Shown one piece after another: positions 23,028-33,420 of a DNA stretch of 64,000 bases. A program made the translations under genes and the position numbers. How positions within the stretch are numbered: the first letter of the stretch is position 1; each line of letters begins with the position of its first letter. The notes below the pieces were generated by a model. The model was not told where the DNA came from and did no database searches. It saw only the letters and a program-made list of their open reading frames with translations. The DNA is taken from positions 1,736,001 through 1,800,000 of the forward strand of contig JADLSH010000367.1 in NCBI GenBank assembly GCA_016169945.1, given 5' to 3'. Source of the stretch: Trachythela sp. YZ-2020 (Eukaryota; Cnidaria; Anthozoa; Malacalcyonacea; Clavulariidae).

Positions 23028-24480
23028 ACGGCGGTTGACTGTTGCGTAAAACTACCTGAAAAATACAATAAGAACTTCGACGTTTCGAGCGAAGGTCGTT
23101 CGTCTGGAAGTTAGTAGAATGTGTCGGGGGAACACGTGTTAAAAAATAAACCAATCAGATGGATTTAATCAAAACAAACTATAAACAAAATATGGGAATC
23201 ACATCACAAAATATATTAGCATTTTTGGAGAACCGAACAAAACAAGAAAGACAGAAATTATATATAAGGAACTCTATACGAGATGAGATGTGGAGTATCT
23301 ACTGATGACAGGCATAAACAGATAGGAGTTAAATGTAAGAGAAGCGCTCATTAATACCGAGAGGATGAATGGTACCAAGTTAGGAAATGAGACGAATTTC
23401 TTGCCTTTTGCGGCTATCATTGCTGCCAGAAATGGGACACAGAGCTCAAATTTTCATATCAGAAACACTGTGAATGCCAGTGTTGAAATTTCTGGCAACA
23501 GGTTGTTTATCATCATTGTTTGCGACAGCACGACGATGCTCACCAAACCTTATCTGGCCTTAAATATCTACCAGTTTCACCAATATAGAGCATGCCACAT
23601 TTACTGCATGAAATACAGTAGATGAGATGAGAGGAGGTGCACGTGAAATGATGCTTAATAGTGTACTTAGATTTTGGTGCCGATTGTCGAAACGAGACTA
23701 AGGGATTATCGGTGAAAATGGAAGATGTTTCAGGGTCATCGCTGGCTGAATTAGTGTGACTTGGTGCCGAAACGGGTCGGGTGCCTAACAAAGAGTTGAA
23801 TTTAGAATCAGCACCAAAATCTAAGTACACTATTAAGCACCATTTCACGCGCATCCTCTCATCTCATCTACTGTATTTCATGCAGTAAATGTGGCATGCT
23901 CTATATTGGTGAAACTGGTAGATATTTAAGGATAATGTTTGGTGAGCATCGTCGTGCTGTTTTCAACGCTGGCAATCACAGTGTTTCAGATATGAAAATT
24001 CGAGCTCTGTGTCCCATTTCTGGCAGCAATGATAGCCGCAAAAGGCAAGAAATGCGTCTCATTTCCCAACTTGACACCATTCATCCTCTCGGTATTAACG
24101 AGCGCTTCTCTTACATTTAACTGCTATCTGTTTATGCCTGCCATCAGCAGATACTCTACATCTCATCTCGTATAGTGTTCCTTAATTTCTGTCTTTCTTG
24201 TTTTGTTCACTTCTCCTTATATGCTAATATATTTTGTGATGTGATTTTTATATTTTGTTTATAGTTTGTTTTGATTAAATCCATCTGATTTATTTATTTT
24301 TTATCACGTGATCGCTTTTGTATTCACTATAAAAGCACGTACAGTACATGTTCCCCCCCGACCCATTCTACTAACTTCTAGACGAAGGGCCTTCGCTCGT
24401 AACGTCGAAGTTCTTATTGCATTTTTCAGGTAGTTTACACAACAGTCAACCGCCGAATCTTTGTTACACTCTACCCACAT
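23028..24480. mobile_element. Penelope-like element palindrome (GIY-YIG remnants)
   Basis: Two 3' halves of a PLE are arranged as a giant inverted repeat with its centre near 23,750. Each arm encodes the C-terminal GIY-YIG endonuclease. The minus-strand arm has CTSSHLIYCISCSKCGMLYI then GETGRYL (23,660-23,560). The plus-strand arm has KCGMLYIGETGRYL, GEHRRAV and RKRQEMRLISQLDTIHPLGI then NERFSYI, ending at 24,120. The outer ends of both arms carry the same terminal sequence (GAACTTCGACG...), so the structure is symmetrical. RT domains are absent and frames are broken. It lies inside an intron of the MACPF gene. Confidence 0.85.
23072..23112 (-). ncRNA. Hammerhead-ribozyme-like motif in PLE end
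   Basis: The minus strand reads AACTTC, CAGACGA, a short arm that can pair weakly, CTCGAAACGTC, then GAAGTT. The flanking AACTTC/GAAGTT can form stem I, GAAA is intact and CGTC is a plausible cleavage-site context. CAGACGA departs from the canonical CUGANGA at one base, so activity is doubtful. PLEs are known to carry minimal hammerheads in their terminal repeats. A second copy at 24,373-24,412 (plus) has GTAA in place of GAAA. Confidence 0.35.
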
Positions 24481-24489
24481 TGGCACCGC

Positions 24490-24715
24490 ACGTTCTTTGT
24501 TTCTCTGACCCTTTTAATTGTCATATCACCAACATAAATACTAGGGGCAACAAATAAATTATTGATATTGTGCCGTGATCCAATTAGTAGATATTCAGTT
24601 TTGACAGGATTTAGGGACAGCCTATTTGCAGAGAGCCACGTACTGTTTAACATTAGCAAGATCATGATTAATGGCCACTTCTGCATCATAAATGGACTTA
24701 TCAGACATTCAGACT
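24490..24715 (-). mobile_element. LINE RT fragment
   Basis: The minus-strand frame contains WLSANRLSLNPVKTEYLLIG and SIYVGDMTIKRV. This is the part of the LINE reverse transcriptase just after the YADD box, equivalent to WLRANYLSLNIVKSEYMIIG in copy F at 41,020. It is truncated on both sides. Confidence 0.72.
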
Positions 24716-25115
24716 CATGTCTCGCTGCTATTGATTGCTAACTCTAATCCTAACCCTAACCTCTGGCCCTAACGCATAAACAGCGAGACATGAATCTGTA
24801 TTCCAATGTTGACTTCCGGTCTTGTCTTTCTTGTGTCCTCCATGCATAAGCAGCCATGTTTGAAAAGCTTCAAACGAGTGTCTTGTAAACATGCGTTTCT
24901 CAGTTTCGAAACCCTACACGCCGTCGAAGAACGATTGTCAAAGAAAAAGTCACCGTTAAAGACCTGGCATGGAGTAACTGGTAAGATGGTTTATGCTGGT
25001 AAGTGGTTTATGCTTTAAAAACTTCTCCTTCTCCCACTCCCTCTTGCACCTTCCAGAGGATCGCAGTTTGCGATGTCGCGAGGTTTGCGAGTATATAAAC
25101 ACCACATATACATAC

Positions 25116-26380
25116 CCTGTCAAGAAACTCCTTTTTTATTTTCAGCAGGTCTTCCCTTACTTTATCCATTTTGATTTGCTCTTCCCACTTCTTCTTCCTC
25201 TTTTCTTCGTCTTCTCTCCAGATTTTCTCAAGCATTTCAGCGGCTGATTGATACTCGCTACCTTGTTTGCGTAGCAACCGCCACACTGGTACATAACCCT
25301 CGGGTGGTCCGCGGCCGATGATAGCCCAGGTCGAGTTATAATCCAAGAGCTGTTCAAAGGTCTCGGGGTTGGACGCCTGTGGTCCGATCACCTCCACAGA
25401 AAATCGATAGACTACGTCTTCCTTGGTCTGACTTGTGCTCCGTATGGCGGTACCGCTTCCCCCCACCACAAAGCTTCCACCAAGGTAGCCAGCGGAAATT
25501 TGATTTTCTAGTCTGGCCACAGCTGCCTCAGTGAATTTGGATGTTTCGATGCTGGCGTGACTTTCGGCGTCTGCGATGCTGTAGAATATGCCACCCAATT
25601 TATGGACTCCGGTAGGATAATGGCTGCCATATAATTTCATGAAGGAGCGGGCTTCTTCCCCACCGTCTTCGCCCTTTCCAATACTCATCGCATATTTTCG
25701 TGCTGGTTCGGTCAAGTTCATCTGATCTTCTTCAATTTGGAATTCCTTCTTTGTGATAGCGTAGTACTTCAGGACCGATACGCTGGTACTGGATGATTTT
25801 ACTGTGTGTTGGCTTGTATGTTCGCTCTGGAATCCGAACGTACCCTCAATTTCTCCTATAAAAGTAACACCGAATCCTTTTATCAGGGACGTAACTAGGG
25901 TCTAAACATTAGGGGGGTGTAGGTTGGTTTTTCCCGACGAACGGGCGTGGTCAGGACAAGGTCAGGGCCGTAAAGGCCCCTTGCCGTTAGCAAGAATGCA
26001 CGCGTACGGATATCGAGTGCTGAAGGCACGAGGCCACTAGGGGGTGTGGGGGTATAGTCCCCCTAAAAACTTTGAAATGTAGAGTGTCTGAAATGCCATT
26101 TCATGCACTTTGGGGGAAGATTTTACAGAATTCTGATGGTCAGAAAATGTAGTATATTAGATTAGCAAAATTTTCAAACTGCCCAAACTGGTCATCAAGG
26201 TTTTTGTTCTTACTCAACATGACTTGAACATATTTTTGCCCGACCAATATACTAAAATTTCCCTACAAAAGTGCAATTGTTACGCCCCTGCCTTTTATAG
26301 CAACACCAGCACTGCTGCTTGTCGACGCTATCGTTGAGATGAATTTAGTAGCGGCTCCTGTTTTGTGAAATTGCATCAAC
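25116..26380 (-). CDS. MACPF/perforin-domain gene, main exon (interrupted)
   Basis: Membrane attack complex/perforin family exon; members oligomerise and insert into membranes in immunity, venom or development. On the minus strand it opens after AATGATGCAG at 26,381 and closes at a consensus donor (AGG|GTATGT) at 25,115. The family signature YGSHY (YGTHY in most members) followed by TGVHKLGG lies near 25,620. A Gly-rich GYLGGSFVVGGSG follows near 25,470, and the domain end (WAIIGRGPPEGYVPVWRL) near 25,290. A Lys/Glu-rich helix ends the exon. A 407-bp MITE at 25,884-26,290 breaks the coding frame, so this allele is probably not functional unless the MITE is spliced or absent in other haplotypes. 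The rest of the exon is free of stops. The phase at each end fits exons at 31,029 and 22,589. Confidence 0.78.
25884..26290. mobile_element. hAT-like MITE inserted in MACPF exon
   Basis: A 407-bp non-autonomous element with ends CAGGGACGTAAC (left) and CAGGGGCGTAAC (right, reverse-complemented), flanked by a perfect 8-bp duplication CCTTTTAT (25,876-25,883 and 26,291-26,298). CAGGG ends plus an 8-bp duplication are diagnostic of hAT-superfamily insertions. The internal part includes GAAATGCCATTTCATGCACT, also seen in altered form at 35,940 and 37,450. Confidence 0.92.
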
Positions 26381-26389
26381 CTGCATCAT

Positions 26390-27080
26390 TATCGTCAACA
26401 ACAACATCATCATCATCAATATAAAATAAAATATACAAAAACAAAAAAATAATTTAATTAAAGTTAAAAAGTGATATAGCAAATTAAAATTAGGAAATTC
26501 ATGGCTTACAAGCAAGGCTACACGAGAACGTAAATTTCAAAGGTTCCGAAGCGAGGTGGACCACAGGCTTTCCAAGCTTACGTTGCTATACTTTATATAA
26601 AGTTATTATAGAAGTTGTTGAATATACCCTATTCCCCCGCATAATTGCTCGACAAACAACGAAAATAAGCAAATAAGGATAACTTTAATGAGTAAATAAA
26701 GTCCTTGCGGCATCAAAAATTGCCTTCCAGTATAAAAATATCACTGCCATACGTTATTGTTCGTTTCTATTCTTCTATTCCCATTATCTATTATAATAGA
26801 TATTATTGTTATCTTTCTATTAACTATGATTAGTGTCTTATTTCGGAGGAGATCGAGGCGCATGCGCCTCTAAACGGCGAAAAGTCACAAATATCCGCTT
26901 ATAGATACCACGAACGAGATAGTGTCAAACAGTCGAAGGATGTTGGAATATTATCTGACTAAATCTCGCTTGTGTTTGCTAAAGACTATGTATTTGATGG
27001 GAAATTTATTGGGCTTTATGGGTCTGTTGATTTTGTGGCGATTGATGCATTATTTGGTGATGGCAGAATGATTCGTAGAG
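26390..27080. other. Intron sequence, nothing recognised
   Basis: Within the predicted 4.6-kb intron between exons at 31,029 and 26,380. AT-rich with a short (CAT)n run at 26,400-26,425. Confidence 0.4.
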
Positions 27081-27083
27081 TCG

Positions 27084-27325
27084 TAGGCGTAGGAAGCAAC
27101 TTCAAATTGGAGGGGCACTTCGTCTTAAGGGCACCATTTCTATTATAGAAAATGGCACTTTTCTCATTGTTTTATGTGTAGAAAATGGCACTTTTCTCAT
27201 TGTTTTATGTGTAGGAAATGGCACTTTTCTCATTGTTTTATGTGTAGGAAATGGCACTTTGAAGAAAGGTGCACGGTGAAGGGGCACGGGCCCCCTATAC
27301 CTACCCCCCAGTTCCTACGCCACTA
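27084..27325. mobile_element. MITE with internal 33-bp tandem repeat
   Basis: Ends TAGGCGTAGGAAGC (left) and TAGTGGCGTAGGAACTG (right, reverse-complemented) form short TIRs. A 10-bp direct repeat CGTAGAGTCG (27,074-27,083 and 27,326-27,335) flanks it and is the likely target duplication, which suggests a MULE-like insertion. Inside, a 33-bp unit (AAAATGGCACTTTTCTCATT...) is repeated three times with a fourth partial copy (27,151-27,262). Confidence 0.78.
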
Positions 27326-27800
27326 CGTAGAGTCGATGCGCAGTCTGGCCAAGAGCTGAGTAGCGGGGATATGAAGCTCGCGTTAAACGTGTCAAACGGT
27401 CTCAAATACAGCAATACAGAAAAGTCAAGTACACCTTGTAGTAAAAGTAAGTGAAGTTTATTTCTCAATATTCTAGCAATTTTTTGACGAATCGAATGAA
27501 TATAAATTCTAAAACTCATTAATAATTCATGAACCATAATCTAAAGCGTGGAAGATAGTTTGAAATCAGAGGAAGAAATTACATAAATTAAGTGAACTTT
27601 CACGTCGGTTTTCTCGCAAAATACACGTTCGTTTGACGATTTCTAAACACCACGCTTCGCCTCGTATATTCAACTCTTCTCGGTGTTTAGAAATCGGAGG
27701 AAGTCCTCCTACTCGTGTTTGAACTATTACTTCAACGACTTCTACAATAAGCTTAATATATCAAGTAAAGCAAAGTAAGGTTGGGAAGCCTGTGTTAGTC

Positions 27801-28900
27801 GGATCCATGACAAAAATCCCACATATCTCCAGCGACAAAAACCCCAAATTACTGGACTTACTGAAATATGACAAAAAACCCACATTTCTTTTTATCAATT
27901 TTTTCAAAATAAATTTAACAAAACAAACTTTTTAAAACAATATAATTTCTAGAGAATAATGGAAGTACTGTTTAAATAGATAAGAGTAAAGGAAAGTATT
28001 ATAAGTTACTGTTCATCGAACTATCAAATTCGAATGTTGTGACCAACGCTACGCAGGAATTGCTCCAAAGTCTTGCGTCCATCTCTGAAGTCAACGCATA
28101 TATGTTTCTTAAGTCATCGCTCATGCATTGAAATCCTGACGTTTCGAACACGAACTGCGAGTAACTCGTGATATTAAAAACATTTTCTCAGTTTTAATTT
28201 TATATTTCACTTTAATTTTATAATACGTGGTCTGCACTCACGATTAATATCAATTTCAATTTCAATTTATTAAAGATTACATAAATTCGCACCATCGGTA
28301 AGGTGAATTACATTATATATTACAGGGTGTAAAATGATATATTACATTCAATTGGCATGTAAAATAAAAAAAAAAAAAATCTTAGTTAAAAATATAGCAT
28401 AATATATAGTTAAAATTAAAATTTATCTCAGTTATTGCTGATTATAAACTGCCGTCATAGTCGGAAAAAGCCTTTTTTTGAATCTATCTGTTCTATTTTT
28501 ATATAAAGACAAAATTATTACACTATGCACCTGATCGTCCATTTCATGCCTCGATTCCGATTTAGGTATAAGGTAGGAAAGGAACTTGACTGGGTTTAAG
28601 TTTTTATTAAAAAGTTTCGCTTCAAGTGACGGTTGTGGTTGTCACTGTCACATGGAGTAAAACTAAACCTTCAACATAGGATAGGATAAATAATATGATA
28701 TAAATCGTGAAAATCGCTTCCGTTCGATCTTCTTTCTCAACAAGAAAGAAAGGAGTGTTTCTTTTCAGAAAAGAAATGTGGGGGTTTTGTCATATTTCAG
28801 TGATTTGGGGTTATTGTCGCCGGGGATATTGTCGTTGAGGTTTTTGTCAGTGGAGATTTTGTCGGCGGGGTTTTTTCATGTTGGGATTTTGTCGGTATCC
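27801..28900. mobile_element. Non-autonomous DNA element with long TIRs
   Basis: About 80-120 bp at each end are inverted copies rich in GACAAAAACCCC-type sub-repeats (left ATGACAAAAATCCCACAT; right, reverse-complemented, CCGACAAAATCCCAACAT). The inner arm ends AAATATGACAAAAAACCCAC pair with GTGGGGGTTTTGTCATATTT at 28,777. The core is AT-rich and non-coding. I saw no certain target duplication. It lies in a predicted intron of the MACPF gene. Confidence 0.75.
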
Positions 28901-28904
28901 CCCT

Positions 28905-30105
28905 GTGTTCTGTTACTGCGATCTGATGAACGTTTTGGCTCAAACGTTCAGTTTCCAATGACAGTATGTCCTAGTACTTTAACACGAAGCGAGTGCATAA
29001 ATAGTTGCTGGGCAAAGAATATCTTTAGAGAACCACCATGGCGAAAATTATACTTGTAAATCATGGAAAATAAATGTGTCTGATTGTTGATGTCTCTTTA
29101 CTAACCAGTTTATTCCGCCGAGGCTTTACATTTAAGTATTTTGAGAGGGGCTATCATATTTATATGCGAGAATATGAATGCTATTAAGCATGAGCAGAAC
29201 TACCTATGTAGTCCCACATAGGTAAAAGTGAACTTTGGAAATAAAAGAGGAAAACAGTTTCAGTTCTGCTTTAGAGTTTTAGGTGCACGAAGTTCGGTCG
29301 CTCCGTATACTTTCAACTCTTTCGCCTAACTTGTCCTTGCTGGGGTCTCTAACTCCCTCTTCAGCGTGGCGTTGCTCTAATACTCCTCGTTTTAGTGTGC
29401 GGTAGCATATTAGATCTCATTTGACGTCACTTGTGGTCGTATTAGACTAATTCTACCTTATTAAAGTATATGAGGGCAGATTATAGAGTAAACATACATT
29501 GCTGATGAGGGGTATATTAGAATTATGAAACCTCGTCATCTTGTTGGTTACTTTGGTGGACAGAACGGACAGTTTTACTGGAAAGAAAACCCGTTCTGTT
29601 TTTTCTCTGTCCCCCGAACTTTCTTTCCGAAAATTGAATAGTTTTGTGTTTGCTTTGTCTCATATGGTCTGTTTGTTTCTTGAATTGTAGGCCCTACATG
29701 AAACTGGGTTTGTTTATGCTCATTTTTACTTTTTCGACTCTGATAAACCTCAGTGACACTGAAGTTCGCCATTGTTATAATGAAGTGTTTTGCTCTTTTC
29801 CTTCGACAGTATCATGCATATATATATTTCCTTTTGTGCAAAAACAATTCAGTCATGCGTTTATCTGAACAGTTCTGTAACTTGCAGTGAACCTCAAGAA
29901 AGTTCGTTATATTTCTTAGTGGCATTCGTCTCAACTCTAATGTTTATAGTCACCTAGCCCAACAATGGCAAAAAGATCGGGAAAGCCGTCTGCCAAATAT
30001 ATGAATGAAATTAAAACTCACTAGTTATGTTGTGGATAACTAGTTTTTTAAAATAGATAAAGTCTGCTCTGTAACAGTCGTACGGTCTGCATATCATGTG
30101 TAAAA
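28905..30105. other. Intron sequence, nothing recognised
   Basis: AT-rich with only short chance frames; no domain or repeat structure recognised. Confidence 0.4.
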
Positions 30106-30110
30106 CAGTA

Positions 30111-30780
30111 TAGAGGTTTTGCACCATCACGTGACTAAATTCTAAAATCTTTAACGTGCAACATATAAAGCTGGCTGTCTGGCTGTTTAACATGTTTTGT
30201 ATGTCATTATAACAAGTGTTCATAACAAATTTCAAGTCGATACAATTATTTCCTCGCGAGTTAAGAAGGTTTGAATAATTCGTATTGCTAACGTCAGTAT
30301 TATTTTCAAATTCCATTAAAAACTATGTTTTTTCCAAACCTAACGCAAAAAACTTAGGTTAGCTTTTAAAAGCAATATATAGTATCATAGTAAATAGAAT
30401 ATACAATTTTGTTATAAAACACATTATTTCTTGAGCATTTGTGTTTTGGCCGCCATGTTGGATGGCAGGTGGATGTCATCCAACATGGCCGCCAAAAAAC
30501 AAATGCAGGAAAGATGTGTTTTATTAGACATGTCTATATTCTGTTTACTATGATACTATAGATTGCTTTTAAAAGCTGACCTAACCTTTTAACGGCATTT
30601 GAAAATAATGCTGACGTCAGCAATACGAATTATTCAAACCTTTTTAACTCGCGAGGGAATAATTGTATCGACTTGAAATTTGTTATGAATACTTGTTATA
30701 ATGACATACAAAACAGCCAGCTTTATAGGTTGCACGTTAAAGATTTTAGAATTTAGTCACGCGATGGTGCAAAACCTCTA
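30111..30780. mobile_element. Foldback element with ~300-bp arms
   Basis: Nearly the whole 670 bp is an imperfect palindrome: TAGAGGTTTTGCACCATCAC at the left end and its reverse complement (GCGATGGTGCAAAACCTCTA) at the right end. The arms run inward to a centre near 30,472 where GGCCGCCATGTTGGATG faces CATCCAACATGGCCGCC. It is flanked by TA on both sides, consistent with a TA target site (Tc1/mariner-like or similar). It has no coding capacity and lies in a predicted intron of the MACPF gene. Confidence 0.88.
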
Positions 30781-31028
30781 TATTGTCTTCAGCTTTGTTT
30801 GATCCGTGCTTGTCCATCATGTACGCCATTGCTATAAAATACAAAGACTTTGCCTTTGGGTGGAGAATGTGTCCTTTTATATAATTACTACAAGTTTAAA
30901 AGAAGTACAGTTTTGTGATAGTTTACATTCAAGTTTCCTTATTTAAAATATTGCTCTTCAGTCCACTTAGTTATGCGTGAGTTGATGACCAAACTAAGGT
31001 AAGAATAATATTGAAGTGTAATACATAC

Positions 31029-31597
31029 CTTTGCTGGACAGGATGACTTCGCTCAAGCATTTTCAAGCGTGTCGGTGCCAGCAGGATCGGCTGGCCTACT
31101 GGTCTCGGGGGCTCGTACTCGGAGTGGTAGATTCCACAGAGGGCGCGTCCTCCGCTGGCTTCAGTGGCAAGTTCCACATTGTTACGTTTGTGTGATACAG
31201 TCGCTGAGTTCACGACTTTGCTCGTCTGCTCGATTATTCCATCGAGCTCCTTGATTAATACGGCCGGGTCCACCGTATCTTGCTGACCCCACTCAAGTGG
31301 CAATGTAAGAGCTTCTAAAATAGCGACAAATTTCTTATTCATCTCCTGCTTGTTGCTTGACGCTTGCGTTTTAGCCATACTTTTTGCTTCATTCATTAGC
31401 TGCCTGGCGTCCCTCAGCTTCTCTTCGTCGAGTTCCTTCTTCACTGCCACTGATTCCTCAGTTTTCATCTCGGCTAACTTGGGAGTAAGAGCTGCTAAAA
31501 CAGCGACAAGTCTTCGCGCTTGCGTTTTAGCCAAACTTTTCATTATAGCTGCCTCGCTTTCTTCAGCTTTTCTTCGATGGTCGAAAGTTTTGAACGG
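31029..31597 (-). CDS. MACPF gene, candidate upstream exon (coiled coil)
   Basis: A 569-bp open exon on the minus strand, from an acceptor (AACATTTAG) ending at 31,598 to a consensus donor (AAAG|GTATGT) at 31,029. The N-terminal half is Lys/Glu/Ala-rich coiled coil with an internal duplication: LAKTQARRLVAVLAALT and MAKTQASS...FVAILEALT. The C-terminal half is Pro-rich (EYEPPRPVGQPILLAP). It ends in phase 2, which is completed by the single base before the first codon of the exon starting at 26,380, so it is likely the previous exon of the MACPF gene. No start codon with context is certain; the first ATG is at 31,543. No signal peptide is seen here. Confidence 0.62.
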
Positions 31598-31599
31598 CT

Positions 31600-32400
31600 A
31601 AATGTTAAACATATACTAATAAACCCACAGAAACTTTTGCAAGGCAAAAATAACACCTAAAGCAATGACGGACATTATATATATATAATATATACCAATC
31701 ATATGTCCTTGATAGGGTCACGTGCCTGTCCAACATTTTACGATGTAGGACAGGAGCATGTAGGACAGTAGCTTATCGACGCTTTTTTCCCTGTTTAACT
31801 CACCTTTTAACATGTTTTGTTAATTTTAAACACAAAACAAACGGCAGGGCGAAGTAATGTAAAGCAAAGAAAAGGATTTGGAAAATTGAAGTCGTTTAAA
31901 AATAAAGCGCGGGAAAACATGTCTTTGAAATTCGTTTGTTTACAACAGGTCGAAAGGTCAGTATATGAGTTCTTTTTCTGATTTAAGTTATGTCAAATCG
32001 TCTTAAATAGTCGACTGAAAGATAGTTAGTATTATTAAGTTGCACTTTTGCTTTCTATAAAACTAGTTTTTTACTTTTTGTTTTCGTAATTTAAACAAAT
32101 TCGCGGCCGAAGTGCCACACAAGTTTTCGCTGTGGTTTTATCGCATTGTTGTTGCATTACTCTCGTTTACAACGTGTTCTTGTGTTATAAATGTTTTGAT
32201 CGATATAATAAAACTGCTATTGGATTCATCTTCGCCCAATATGGCAAAATATTAAGTCTCGACTTGCAATATTGGGCTCGACCTTCGGTCTCGTCCAATT
32301 TTCAAAAAAATGCGAATAAAAATGCGCCCCAGCAATGCCTCTCTGACTATTACCTGCATGACGAAGCAAACTGCTTTTATGGTTATTAAATCTCTTTATG
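31600..32400. other. Upstream of the MACPF gene; contains hairpin repeat
   Basis: A hairpin-type repeat at about 32,205-32,310 shares ATTCATCTTCGCCCAATATGG, TTAAGTCTCGACTT and GACCTTCGGTCTCG with 46,540-46,690. A small inverted repeat (CCTGTCC...GGACAGG) is at 31,722-31,753. No promoter or upstream exon could be identified with confidence. Confidence 0.45.
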
Positions 32401-32401
32401 G

Positions 32402-33178
32402 TAACAGGTGGGAATTTTGTTTGAGCATGGGTAAAAACTTACTAACCACGAACTGCGCGTGTATTTGCGGGACAGAAAAATGTATATTACACGCAAAACC
32501 AAAACAATGTAATCGAAGCCGAAAAGACAAATTTGCATCTGGTGTTGTAGGCCGTGGGATGAGGGTCGAAAATGTTCAATTCCGTAGCACCCCTCGTGTA
32601 ACTACATAATTTTTACATGAATGGGTAGATTAGAACTTACTTAGTTAGAATCCGCTTCCCCCCAAGCGAAATAGTTGCACAAATTGAAGTACAACCTCTC
32701 CAAAGTTCGCGCTTTCTCGTGTTTCGAAATCCATGAACGGCCATTGTTGTGTTGCAACTACGCATGCGCTTGACCACAAAACACTTAATACGCACGCGCA
32801 GATAGGAAAACTGATCTCAACGCAGGACTGGACAAGAAAAAAATTATGAAATGTGCGAAAGCGGGGCTGAAGTAATACAAGATGACATCGGATTGTTTTA
32901 AAAATATATGATATTTTTATGTTCTGTGCATTATATTGGGTTCAACAACCATTCTGAGCAATGTACCGTGTCAAGCCCTCGCCAGGAACACTTCCAAGCC
33001 AACATTACAATAATAACATGACCAAAAAATCCGCGGATTTTAAAGGTTTTACCGGCACAGCAATACGAGAGACAAGTTCATCGAAATAAGAGTTTTGGTT
33101 GTTTTCAACAAAAATGGTTGTCGAAAAAGAAAGCGCCCGCGATATTTTGGTCAGTTAGGACAAAATTCCCACCTGTTA
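32402..33178. mobile_element. TIR element with TA target site
   Basis: An exact 19-bp inverted repeat, TAACAGGTGGGAATTTTGT at 32,402-32,420 and its reverse complement at 33,160-33,178, bounds about 777 bp of non-coding DNA. If the element proper begins at ACAGGTGGG, it is flanked by TA on both sides. The interior has no transposase. Confidence 0.82.
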
Positions 33179-33420
33179 AACTTAAGCCCCGTACAGACGA
33201 GCAAGTTTCCTTGACATGTTCCTTGACGTCTAAGACAAGGTTTACCATATAAGGTAAACCACGCCGACAGAGTCGCAGTAAAATTCGAAATTTATAAAGT
33301 ATTTACGCTCTCTTCCTTGAAACCAAGAACTTTCCTCCACAAACTCGCATATCTTGCAGCGCCGTTTACTATATATTTATAATGTATACTATATATATTT
33401 ATAATATATATATATATATA

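Noticed and set aside
24735..24775. Telomeric repeat (CCCTAA)n
   Set aside because: Only two or three degenerate units; too short for an interstitial telomere.
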